A stretch of DNA of 5,756 nucleotides from RGIG8700 sp045535635. GTDB taxonomy: Bacteria > Bacillota > Clostridia > RGIG6154. A program made the translations under genes and the position numbers. Of this stretch, positions 1 through 5,756 are shown piece by piece. The notes under the pieces were generated by a model that was not told the origin of the DNA, searched no databases, and was given only the letters and a program-made list of their open reading frames with translations. Every line of letters starts with the position of its first letter. The first letter of the stretch is position 1. The stretch lies in assembly GCA_045535635.1 (NCBI GenBank), contig JAZSLZ010000094.1, positions 1-5,756 on the forward strand, written 5' to 3'.

Positions 1-32
1 TTTTATTGTAACATAGGAGGTCTTTTTTGTTC

Positions 33-81
33 AACGGCAAAAGCCTTTTTCGAACCACCAGCTTAGCTGGTGGTTTTCGTT
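33..81. repeat. Nested palindromic structure at the left edge, role unknown
   Basis: AACCACCAGC (53-62) pairs perfectly with GCTGGTGGTT (66-75) around a TTA loop, a GC-rich stem in an AT-rich neighbourhood. It is flanked by a small GGC-AAAA-GCC hairpin (36-45) and by AAC(G) at 33-36, which is complementary to (C)GTT at 78-81, so the whole stretch can fold as a closed multi-branch structure. On the plus strand the main stem runs into TTTTCGTT, so it could end a gene arriving from the left. It could also be a repetitive palindrome or a subterminal hairpin of an IS200/IS605-type element. Nothing in the window decides between these. Confidence 0.4.
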
Positions 82-82
82 A

Positions 83-123
83 TACAACAACAATCCCTGT
101 AAAGTCATCAACTTTACAGGGAT
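83..123 (-). terminator. Probable intrinsic terminator after ftsQ
   Basis: Positions 93-105 pair perfectly with 111-123 (ATCCCTGTAAAGT and its complement) around a 5-nt loop, giving a 13-bp stem that starts 4 nt after the ftsQ stop. Read on the minus strand, the stem is followed by TGTTGTTGTATA, which is U-rich but interrupted by G. On the plus strand the flank is not T-rich, so the element points leftward. The placement fits the end of the murE-ftsQ transcription unit; the imperfect U-tract lowers certainty. Confidence 0.65.
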
Positions 124-127
124 ATAG

Positions 128-901
128 TTATTCAGTCGGAGTAAACAGAGCTTTTCCCTCAACAGACAAATCGATTATTCCTTTTTGTGTTGGTGGAAGT
201 TCTGCTATAACCTTTTCAAGCATTTTGAATTTATACTCTGAATTTGTTTCCTCTCCAAGTACTATTGTTTTTGTGCCATCTATTACAAAACTTACATTTT
301 CTTTAGCATCTGTCTTATAATGAGACACTCTTTCTCCCAATCCATTTTCTTTTAAAAGAGCATATTTGCTTTTGAAATTTTCATACAACGCAGGATATGC
401 ATCACCAAGAAAAGTTCCCAACTCTATCTTTGTTTTTACCCCTTCCAGAACTGGCAAGTTATTTTGCTTTACAATTTCTAAAAATCTTCCATTTTCGTCC
501 ATATATGCAAAGCTATCTCCAACTGCAACTGCTACTATTGGTTTTCGTTCAATTATTTCAAACACAACCACATCAGGAATTTTTCTTATTATCTTAACAT
601 CTTCTATATATGGCAGTTTATTGAGCTTAACTTTCATTTTTTTTATATTAAGCTTAAATATATTCTCTCCATAGCTTATACCTGATGTCTCAACAATTGT
701 TTTTTGGGAAACCTTATTATGCCCCGAAACATCTATATATTTAATATTAAAAATCGGTGTAAGAAGTAACGCAAGTATAGCCGCAATCACAAGCAAAAAA
801 GCAACAAAAGTTATTCTCCTTTGTTTTTTGCGTTTTATACTTTTATTTCGCATTATTATGATTTTCTCATCCGATTCTTTCAACACTCTTTTCTTCTTCA
901 T
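128..901 (-). CDS. ftsQ: FtsQ/DivIB cell-division protein with POTRA domain
   Basis: This is a bitopic division protein that joins the FtsL/FtsB (DivIC) complex and helps control septal FtsWI-type synthases. The 257 residues consist of a Lys/Arg-rich cytoplasmic tail (about 1-29), one membrane span (about 31-52, TFVAFLLVIAAILALLLTPI), a POTRA domain (about 54-122, beginning KYIDVSGHNKVS and including LPYIEDVKIIRKIPDVVVFE) and an extracellular beta-domain ending GIIDLSVEGKALFTP, much like the usual end of the family. Start choice is uncertain. The ATG at 901 lies inside murA and has only a weak AAAGAGAG-like site (905-912); the GGAGG at 919-923 is 17 nt away. An in-frame ATG at 853 (residue 17) would avoid the overlap but has an equally weak site, and it would still keep the basic tail and membrane span. 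It is the last gene of the run; a terminator-like hairpin follows after 4 nt. Confidence 0.92.
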   Translation of the reverse strand: MKKKRVLKESDEKIIIMRNKSIKRKKQRRITFVAFLLVIAAILALLLTPIFNIKYIDVSGHNKVSQKTIVETSGISYGENIFKLNIKKMKVKLNKLPYIEDVKIIRKIPDVVVFEIIERKPIVAVAVGDSFAYMDENGRFLEIVKQNNLPVLEGVKTKIELGTFLGDAYPALYENFKSKYALLKENGLGERVSHYKTDAKENVSFVIDGTKTIVLGEETNSEYKFKMLEKVIAELPPTQKGIIDLSVEGKALFTPTE

Positions 902-2150
902 ATACTCTCTTTATCTTTCCTCCAAGACTTCTTATGTTTTCCTCAAAATTTTCATAGCCTCTGTCTATATGTCCTGCATCATATACCCGACTTATCCCAC
1001 TACAGCAAAGTGCCGCAAGGCAAAGTGTTGCTCCGCCTCTTAAATCACAGGCATAACAATCAGCATTTTTTAATTTACTTTCACTGACAGTAAGCTTATT
1101 GTTTTCTATTTTAATATTGCAGTTAAACTTCTGCAGTTCTCTGGCGTACTCAAATCTATTGTCAAATACCGTTTCTTCTATAACACTTTCCCCTTCTGTC
1201 ATTGCACCTGCAAGACACATAAAAGGTTGACTGTCTGTAGGAAACCCAGGATATGGCATAGTCCTGATTTTGCCAAAAGAAGATAGCTTTGCACCTGCAT
1301 CTACTTCTATGAAATCTTTACCGCATTCAACTTTACTTCCCATTTTTCGGAAAATATCAAGCTCGTTTTCAGCATAGTTTTCTGTCACATTATTTACTCT
1401 GATTTTCCCACCTGTTACTATTGCAGCTGTTAAATATGTAACAAGGGCAATACGGTCTGATGGAATTTTATATTTTACCTTTTCCTTTAACTTACTCACA
1501 CCGCACACAACTATTTTATCGGTACCTGCACCTTTTACATTGGCACCCATTGTGTTCAGAAATTCCTGAAGATGAATTATCTCAGGCTCCTTTGCAGCAT
1601 TATTTATAACCGTTCTCCCTTTGTTAAACACCGAGGCAATAACCGCATTTTCTGTTGCTCCTACGCTTGGATATTTTAAGGTTATCTCCTTTGCCTCAGC
1701 TTTATCAAAAAGGCAATACAAGCTTCCGTATATCTCATAAATTGCACCGCCCATATCTTTAAGAGCTTTTATATGTATATCTATAGGTCTTTCCCCAAGG
1801 CAACATCCTCCGGGATAACTTACTACCGCCTGTCGGCTGGTTGCAAGAAGACTTCCAAGGAATACTATAGATGAACGCATTTTATTCATTAAGCTATCTT
1901 TTATTATATACTTTTTACAACCTGTTGAATCTATGATAACCTTATTTTTCTCTTTTAAAACCTTGCATCCCAGCGATCTGAGTATTTCTATTGAAATGTC
2001 TGTATCTTTAATATCAGGACAATTTTCAAGCTCACATATACCCTTATTAAGTAAACTTGCCGCAAGTATCGGCAAAGCAGAATTTTTAGAACCCTGCAAA
2101 CTGATTTCTCCGTTGAGAGGTACTCCTCCCTCTATAACATAGCAGTCCAT
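867..2150 (-). CDS. murA: MurA, UDP-GlcNAc 1-carboxyvinyltransferase
   Basis: MurA transfers enolpyruvate from phosphoenolpyruvate to UDP-GlcNAc, the first committed cytoplasmic step of peptidoglycan synthesis. The 427-residue length is typical. The substrate-binding K22-N23 pair is in QGSKNSALPIL (19-29) and R92 is in KMRSS. The catalytic loop is PGGCCLGERP (113-122); by alignment with E. coli C115 the nucleophile is C116, immediately followed by a second cysteine, C117. D306 is in PGFPTDSQ and R397 in IDRGYE. The cysteine form (not aspartate) means the residue modified by fosfomycin is retained. The ATG at 2150 has GGAGGTG (2156-2162) 5 nt upstream. The usual C-terminus (NIRSLGGKIKRV) continues for about 12 extra residues, and the end overlaps ftsQ by 35 nt. 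Firmicutes often carry two MurA paralogues; which one this is cannot be said from the sequence. Confidence 0.96.
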   Translation of the reverse strand: MDCYVIEGGVPLNGEISLQGSKNSALPILAASLLNKGICELENCPDIKDTDISIEILRSLGCKVLKEKNKVIIDSTGCKKYIIKDSLMNKMRSSIVFLGSLLATSRQAVVSYPGGCCLGERPIDIHIKALKDMGGAIYEIYGSLYCLFDKAEAKEITLKYPSVGATENAVIASVFNKGRTVINNAAKEPEIIHLQEFLNTMGANVKGAGTDKIVVCGVSKLKEKVKYKIPSDRIALVTYLTAAIVTGGKIRVNNVTENYAENELDIFRKMGSKVECGKDFIEVDAGAKLSSFGKIRTMPYPGFPTDSQPFMCLAGAMTEGESVIEETVFDNRFEYARELQKFNCNIKIENNKLTVSESKLKNADCYACDLRGGATLCLAALCCSGISRVYDAGHIDRGYENFEENIRSLGGKIKRVYEEEKSVERIG

Positions 2151-2155
2151 AACTG

Positions 2156-2177
2156 CACCTCCATATTTTACAATATG
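2156..2177 (-). promoter_or_regulatory. murA ribosome binding site with an abutting GNRA-capped hairpin
   Basis: In the 45-nt ftsW-murA gap, the minus strand reads CATATT-GTAA-AATATG (2177 down to 2162), a perfect 6-bp stem closed by a GUAA loop, which is a GNRA tetraloop. The last G of the stem is the first G of the GGAGGTG ribosome binding site (2156-2162). The stem is almost all A-U, so it would be weak. Its position suggests it could modulate access to the site, but this is inference. Confidence 0.45.
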
Positions 2178-2195
2178 TGGCTTTTTATGTTTTAG

Positions 2196-3338
2196 TTACT
2201 TCTTTTTCAAATCTTTTGAAATATTAAGCACAATTCCCATTGCAAACATAACAAACAGGAGCGAAGTTCCACCTGCACTGAAGAATGGCAGTGGCATACC
2301 TGTAACAGGGAAAATATTTGTTACAACGCAGATATTTATAACAAACTGTGCCGCCATAAGTGTTGTTACACCAAGCACTACCAGACTTTTATATCTGTCC
2401 TGTACATTTATAGCTATAACAATACATCTCCAGAGCATAATGCAAAAGAGTCCTATTAAAAAAATTGCTCCGATAAAGCCTAATTCTTCACATATTACCG
2501 CAAAGATAAAGTCATTCTGAGGTTCAGGTAAGTATAAAAATTTCTGTCTGCTTTCTCCAAGACCAAGGCCGAAGAATCCTCCTGAACCTATTGCATACAG
2601 TGCCTGAATTGTTTGATACGCACCATCCTGAATATGCTCAAGCGGATGAAGGTAAGCTTCAATTCTGTTTGCTCTGTATGCAGCATCTCCACTACCGAAA
2701 ATATACCATCCAACAACAGGTATTGCACATATAAGACAAACAAAGAAGTGCTTTATTTTCGCACCTGCAAAGAACATCATTCCTGCGGTTATGATGGCAA
2801 TAAGAATAATACAGCTAAAATGCGGTTGTACAGCAAGTAAACCACAAATAAAAAGAGCAGGAATTGTACATTTGATGAAATCTTCAAAGAATTTTGATTT
2901 TTCCCAGTCTTTATTTTCAAGCTTCTTGGCCATCAACAAAATAACTGCTATTTTAGCAACCTCTGATGGTTGAAAACTAACAGGTCCAAGCATAATCCAT
3001 CTTCTTGCACCGTTAACGGACGGCATTGCAAAAACAACCATAAGCATTACAACAGAAGCAATATAAATTGCTCCGGTATTTTTTTTGATTATGTCAAAAT
3101 TCATATTTGTTGTAAAAATCATAATAAACAGTCCTGCTATTGCCATTAAAATCTGTTTTTTAAGAAAATAGTAACTGTCATTATGATAAACCTCTGCAGA
3201 AGGGGCAGAAGCAGAAAAACACATCACAAGCCCGAAACAGAGCATAACAAGTATAACATTAAAAAGCGTTGTATCCGCTTTTTCAATGCCTTTGAAGAAA
3301 TTAATATTTAATTTTTTCTTTTCTTTTTGCTTTTTCAA
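2196..3338 (-). CDS. ftsW: FtsW/SpoVE-type SEDS peptidoglycan glycosyltransferase
   Basis: This is a SEDS-family polytopic membrane protein. FtsW polymerises lipid II into glycan strands at the septum, working with a class B penicillin-binding protein. The 380 residues have a very basic N-terminus (about 1-20) and roughly ten membrane segments. Family motifs are NGARRWIMLGPVSFQPSEVAK (109-129), GSGGFFGLGLGES (251-263), YLPEPQNDFIFAVICEELG (269-287) with the conserved ECL4 aspartate at D276, and PFFSAGGTSLL (351-361). The site that often reads QPDLG or EPDFG is QPHFS (171-175). The start codon is TTG at 3338, supported by GGAGGT 6 nt upstream; the next in-frame Met, about residue 32, would remove part of the first membrane segment. 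Clustering with mraY and murA favours FtsW over RodA. The sporulation paralogue SpoVE cannot be excluded, because it also sits in dcw clusters. Confidence 0.92.
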   Translation of the reverse strand: MKKQKEKKKLNINFFKGIEKADTTLFNVILVMLCFGLVMCFSASAPSAEVYHNDSYYFLKKQILMAIAGLFIMIFTTNMNFDIIKKNTGAIYIASVVMLMVVFAMPSVNGARRWIMLGPVSFQPSEVAKIAVILLMAKKLENKDWEKSKFFEDFIKCTIPALFICGLLAVQPHFSCIILIAIITAGMMFFAGAKIKHFFVCLICAIPVVGWYIFGSGDAAYRANRIEAYLHPLEHIQDGAYQTIQALYAIGSGGFFGLGLGESRQKFLYLPEPQNDFIFAVICEELGFIGAIFLIGLFCIMLWRCIVIAINVQDRYKSLVVLGVTTLMAAQFVINICVVTNIFPVTGMPLPFFSAGGTSLLFVMFAMGIVLNISKDLKKK

Positions 3339-3344
3339 GGCTTT

Positions 3345-3350
3345 ACCTCC
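3345..3350 (-). promoter_or_regulatory. Ribosome binding site deciding the TTG start of ftsW
   Basis: GGAGGT on the minus strand lies 6 nt upstream of the TTG at 3336-3338. No ATG or GTG is in frame nearby, and the encoded peptide from the TTG (MKKQKEKKK) gives the usual basic cytoplasmic tail before the first membrane span. The site starts just after the mraY stop (3352-3354), as expected for re-initiation in an operon. Confidence 0.85.
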
Positions 3351-3351
3351 G

Positions 3352-4305
3352 TTATATTATGGAAAACGCTGCAAGGATACACGCTACAAATGTTATACCC
3401 GTAAACATACTTACTATACCTATTTCACTCATTTTCTTCATTTCAAAATGATGATGAATAGGTGCCATTAAAAATATTCTCTTACCACCTGTTTTTTTGA
3501 AATAAGCAACCTGTATTACAACAGATAACGCTTCTATTACATATATAATTCCTGCAAGAATTAAAATAAGTTCAATTTTAAGAAGAATAGCCATAACAGC
3601 AACTGCACCGCCAAGGAACAGTGAGCCTGTATCCCCCATAAACACCTTTGCAGGATAAAAATTAAATACTAAAAAGCCTATAAGTGCACCTGTAAGTGAG
3701 ACTGCAAAAAACGAAACCTCACTATCAAGCACTATACTGCTGAAAATGAAGAATATACCCACTACTGTAGTTACACTTGTTGCAAGTCCGTCAAGACCGT
3801 CAGTCAGATTAACTGCATTTGTGTATGCAATCATATAAATCGCCATAAATATTACATAAAACCATTTCAAGTCCCACACAATTGATGTAAATGGAATAGA
3901 TATGGTTGTTTCAATATATCCTTTATTCACTCCTACAACAAGGAAAACAACCGATACAAGCACCTGCAGTATAAGCTTTTGTTTTTCTGTAAGTCCTAAA
4001 TTTCTTTTAAGGATAATTTTAATACCGTCATCCATAAAACCAATCACACCATAAAGTCCTGCAAAAATACAACCAAATTTAACTGCAGGGTTTGTTGTGT
4101 GAATAAGAGTAAGAACAACAGTTACAATTAAAAAGCCTATTCCACCCATTGTTGGTGTACCGCTTTTTTTATTGTGCCACTGCGGACCTTCGTCTCTTAT
4201 AGTCTGACCGAATTTCAGAAATCTTAAAACCGGTATAAGGCCATAAGTAATTACAAGACTTGTTATAAACGCCACCGCAAAGCATATAAACATATTTTTA
4301 TCCAT
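3352..4305 (-). CDS. mraY: MraY, phospho-MurNAc-pentapeptide transferase
   Basis: This integral membrane enzyme transfers phospho-MurNAc-pentapeptide from UDP to undecaprenyl phosphate, forming lipid I on the cytoplasmic face. The 317-residue product is typical for Gram-positive MraY and is dominated by hydrophobic segments, about ten by eye. Diagnostic motifs are GPQWHNKKSGTPTMGGIGF (40-58), the Asp pair in GFMDDG (89-94), NAVNLTDGLDGLA (163-175), VFMGDTGSLFLGG (221-233, catalytic-site Asp 225) and the APIHHHFE loop (281-288). One oddity is that the Gly-Trp that usually follows the His-rich loop reads Lys-Met here (290-291). The ATG at 4305 follows AAAGGAG (4314-4320) with 8-nt spacing. In many Firmicutes murD comes next, but here ftsW follows directly, with 13 nt between stop and start. 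Confidence 0.97.
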   Translation of the reverse strand: MDKNMFICFAVAFITSLVITYGLIPVLRFLKFGQTIRDEGPQWHNKKSGTPTMGGIGFLIVTVVLTLIHTTNPAVKFGCIFAGLYGVIGFMDDGIKIILKRNLGLTEKQKLILQVLVSVVFLVVGVNKGYIETTISIPFTSIVWDLKWFYVIFMAIYMIAYTNAVNLTDGLDGLATSVTTVVGIFFIFSSIVLDSEVSFFAVSLTGALIGFLVFNFYPAKVFMGDTGSLFLGGAVAVMAILLKIELILILAGIIYVIEALSVVIQVAYFKKTGGKRIFLMAPIHHHFEMKKMSEIGIVSMFTGITFVACILAAFSII

Positions 4306-4323
4306 AAAAGCTGCTCCTTTGTA

Positions 4324-5694
4324 TTAAAACCCTATAATATGATCAACTATCTCTTCAAATTCCATACTTCTTGATGCTTTCACCAATATTGCATCCTCTT
4401 TTTGTATAAACTTATCAAGATAGTCTTTAGCTTCACTTTTTGAAGCAAAGTATTTTGTTTTAGATTTATCAAAGCCTTTTTCACAGGCTCCGTCAATTAT
4501 AAATTTGCTGTCTTTCCCTATTGCAATGAGAAAATCCGTTTTATTTTCAACAACATACGCACCAACATCCTTATGAAGTTGTATGGAAAGATCACCTATT
4601 TCAAGCATATCACCTAAAACAGCAATTTTTCTTCTTCCGGATATTTGTCTTAATGTTTTAAGTCCTGCCTGCATTGATGATGGGCTTGAATTGTAGCAGT
4701 CGTTTATAACAGTAATACCGTTAGTCTTTATAATATTCTGTCTCATTGCACCAGGTTCAAAAAGCGAAAGTGCATTTAATGCATCCTGCTCCTTTACCCC
4801 ATAGTGTACTGCAACTATAAATGCCGCAAGTGCATTATTAACATTATGGTCTCCAAGCACAGGAATAGTGCCTTCAAACTCTCCTTTTGGAGAATGTATG
4901 CAAAATTTTGTTGCCGTTTCTCCACTCTGCATTATGTTATATGCATAGTAATCACACTGTTTGTTTTCAATTCCGTATGTAACGTGCGATATTTTTAAAT
5001 CGTCTGCCATTTTCGCCAGTAAATCATCATCACCGCAAAGCACCACAAAGCCATCGCCTTTAATATGGTCAAGCATTTCACATTTTGCCCTTAGTATATT
5101 TTCTCTTGAACCGAGATTTTCAATGTGAGAAACCCCTATGTTTGTATATACAGCTGTTTCAGGTTCAACAATTGATGCCAAATAGTCTATTTCTCCGAAC
5201 CCTGACATCCCCATTTCTGTTACACCTATTTCGTGAAAAGTGTCAAGACTTAAAAGTGTAAGCGGAAGTCCTATGTGATTATTAAAGTTCCCCTGTGTTT
5301 TCATAACATTGAATTTTGCAGAAAGTGCACAGGCAATCATATCCTTTGTTGTTGTTTTGCCTACACTACCCGTAATTCCCACATAAGGAATATCAAATTT
5401 ATCTCTGTAATATTTTGAAAGCTTACCAAGAGCCTTTATTGTATCATCAACAAGCACAACTGCTTTTTCACTTTCAACGGGTTCTGACACAAGACATCCC
5501 ATAGCTCCGTTTTCCATAGCACTTTGCGCATATTTGTTTCCGTCAAAATTCTCGCCCTTTATAGCAATATAAAACATTCCCTGCTTAACTGCTCTGGAAT
5601 CTTTTCCAACACAATCAAAGCTGTCTTCAGGATTTCCGCTTAATATTTTACCGCCAGTTACCTCGGCTACCTCAGAAATTTTAATTTTTAGCAT
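4324..5694 (-). CDS. murF: MurF, UDP-MurNAc-tripeptide:D-Ala-D-Ala ligase
   Basis: This cytoplasmic ATP-dependent ligase adds D-Ala-D-Ala to the UDP-MurNAc-tripeptide and completes the pentapeptide precursor. The 456-residue length is normal for the family. An N-terminal substrate-binding domain (about 1-100) is followed by the ATPase domain with the P-loop GITGSVGKTTTKDM (107-120), the MurF hallmark NFNNHIGLP (136-144), TEMGMSGFGEI (159-169) and GDHNVNNALAA (281-291). The C-terminal domain carries DCYNSSPSSM (332-341), LGDMLEIG (360-367) and KASRSMEFEEIV (439-450). All of these match the family. The ATG at 5694 is supported by AAGGAG at 5702-5707, 7 nt upstream. The gene begins inside the end of murE and is followed after 17 nt by mraY's ATG region, so it is surely in the same operon. 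I see no frame disruption or missing catalytic residue. Confidence 0.97.
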   Translation of the reverse strand: MLKIKISEVAEVTGGKILSGNPEDSFDCVGKDSRAVKQGMFYIAIKGENFDGNKYAQSAMENGAMGCLVSEPVESEKAVVLVDDTIKALGKLSKYYRDKFDIPYVGITGSVGKTTTKDMIACALSAKFNVMKTQGNFNNHIGLPLTLLSLDTFHEIGVTEMGMSGFGEIDYLASIVEPETAVYTNIGVSHIENLGSRENILRAKCEMLDHIKGDGFVVLCGDDDLLAKMADDLKISHVTYGIENKQCDYYAYNIMQSGETATKFCIHSPKGEFEGTIPVLGDHNVNNALAAFIVAVHYGVKEQDALNALSLFEPGAMRQNIIKTNGITVINDCYNSSPSSMQAGLKTLRQISGRRKIAVLGDMLEIGDLSIQLHKDVGAYVVENKTDFLIAIGKDSKFIIDGACEKGFDKSKTKYFASKSEAKDYLDKFIQKEDAILVKASRSMEFEEIVDHIIGF

Positions 5695-5756
5695 TATATT
5701 TCTCCTTAAGCTCCATTAATATCTCAACTTCATCAAAGTGTATTTTTTCTTTTCCT
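5681..5756 (-). CDS. murE: MurE, UDP-MurNAc-tripeptide synthetase, C-terminal end only
   Basis: Only the last 24 codons and the TAA stop are in the window; the gene runs off the right edge, and its first complete codon begins at 5755. The visible peptide contains KIHFDEVEILMEL, which resembles the (I)HFDDRE-type C-terminus of the Mur ligase MurE. MurE is the cytoplasmic ligase that adds the third stem-peptide residue (meso-diaminopimelate or L-lysine) to UDP-MurNAc-L-Ala-D-Glu. The residues that decide between these amino acids lie outside the window, so the substrate cannot be told. The reading frame overlaps the start of murF by 14 nt (5681-5694), which suggests translational coupling. The call rests on the short tail plus its position directly before murF, the usual dcw order. 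Confidence 0.8.
   Translation of the reverse strand, partial: GKEKIHFDEVEILMELKEKYNAKN

Noticed and set aside
1..66. Possible C-terminal end of a plus-strand gene (open frame from position 1 to the TAG at 64-66)
   Set aside because: Only about 21 codons are visible, the frame ends within the palindrome, and the peptide is not recognisable. It cannot be told from intergenic sequence.
27..320. Plus-strand reading frame starting at TTG 27, preceded by AGGAGGT at 15-21
   Set aside because: The ribosome binding site looks good, but the frame runs through both hairpins and then antisense across the 3' part of ftsQ, and its product resembles no family I know. Most likely a chance frame.
366..674. 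Plus-strand open frame opposite ftsQ
   Set aside because: Antisense shadow of a clearly identified ftsQ; low-complexity hydrophobic composition and no supporting family resemblance.
868..870. ATG overlapping the murA TGA stop as an ATGA junction
   Set aside because: This ATG is out of frame with ftsQ and meets a TAA after three more codons, so it cannot start ftsQ.
821..1087. Plus-strand open frames across the murA/ftsQ junction
   Set aside because: They lie opposite two conserved genes, are rich in Phe, Leu and His as expected from the complement of AT-rich coding DNA, and lack recognisable motifs.

Overview
The window is a housekeeping cell-wall and division gene cluster (dcw type) from an AT-rich, low-GC Gram-positive bacterium, most likely one of the Clostridia. 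This rests on base composition, strong GGAGG-type ribosome binding sites, a TTG start, a DivIB-like FtsQ, and murA lying inside the cluster. I cannot name the genus from the sequence alone.

All recognisable genes are on the minus strand, so transcription runs from high to low coordinates: murE (last 24 codons only, 5681-5756), murF (4324-5694), mraY (3352-4305), ftsW (2196-3338, TTG start), murA (867-2150) and ftsQ/divIB (128-901). Every gap is 45 bp or less, and murE/murF and murA/ftsQ overlap. I see no internal promoter, so this looks like one polycistronic unit driven from beyond the right edge. A 13-bp hairpin begins 4 nt after the ftsQ stop and has a U-rich but interrupted tail; it probably ends the unit. 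The last ~90 bp (1-92) hold no convincing gene but contain a second, GC-rich palindrome within a nested fold.

The products act together. MurA makes the first committed peptidoglycan precursor. MurE and MurF add the third residue and the D-Ala-D-Ala dipeptide. MraY moves the UDP-MurNAc-pentapeptide onto the lipid carrier, giving lipid I. FtsW is the septal SEDS glycosyltransferase that polymerises lipid II, and FtsQ/DivIB is the bitopic division protein that helps control it. The genes for MurD and MurG, usually found between mraY and ftsW and just after ftsW, are absent from those places.

I found no previously undescribed system. The points most worth a second look are the missing murD/murG, the structured DNA at the left edge, the uncertain ftsQ start, a small GNRA-capped hairpin touching the murA ribosome binding site, and a few substitutions in FtsW and MraY.
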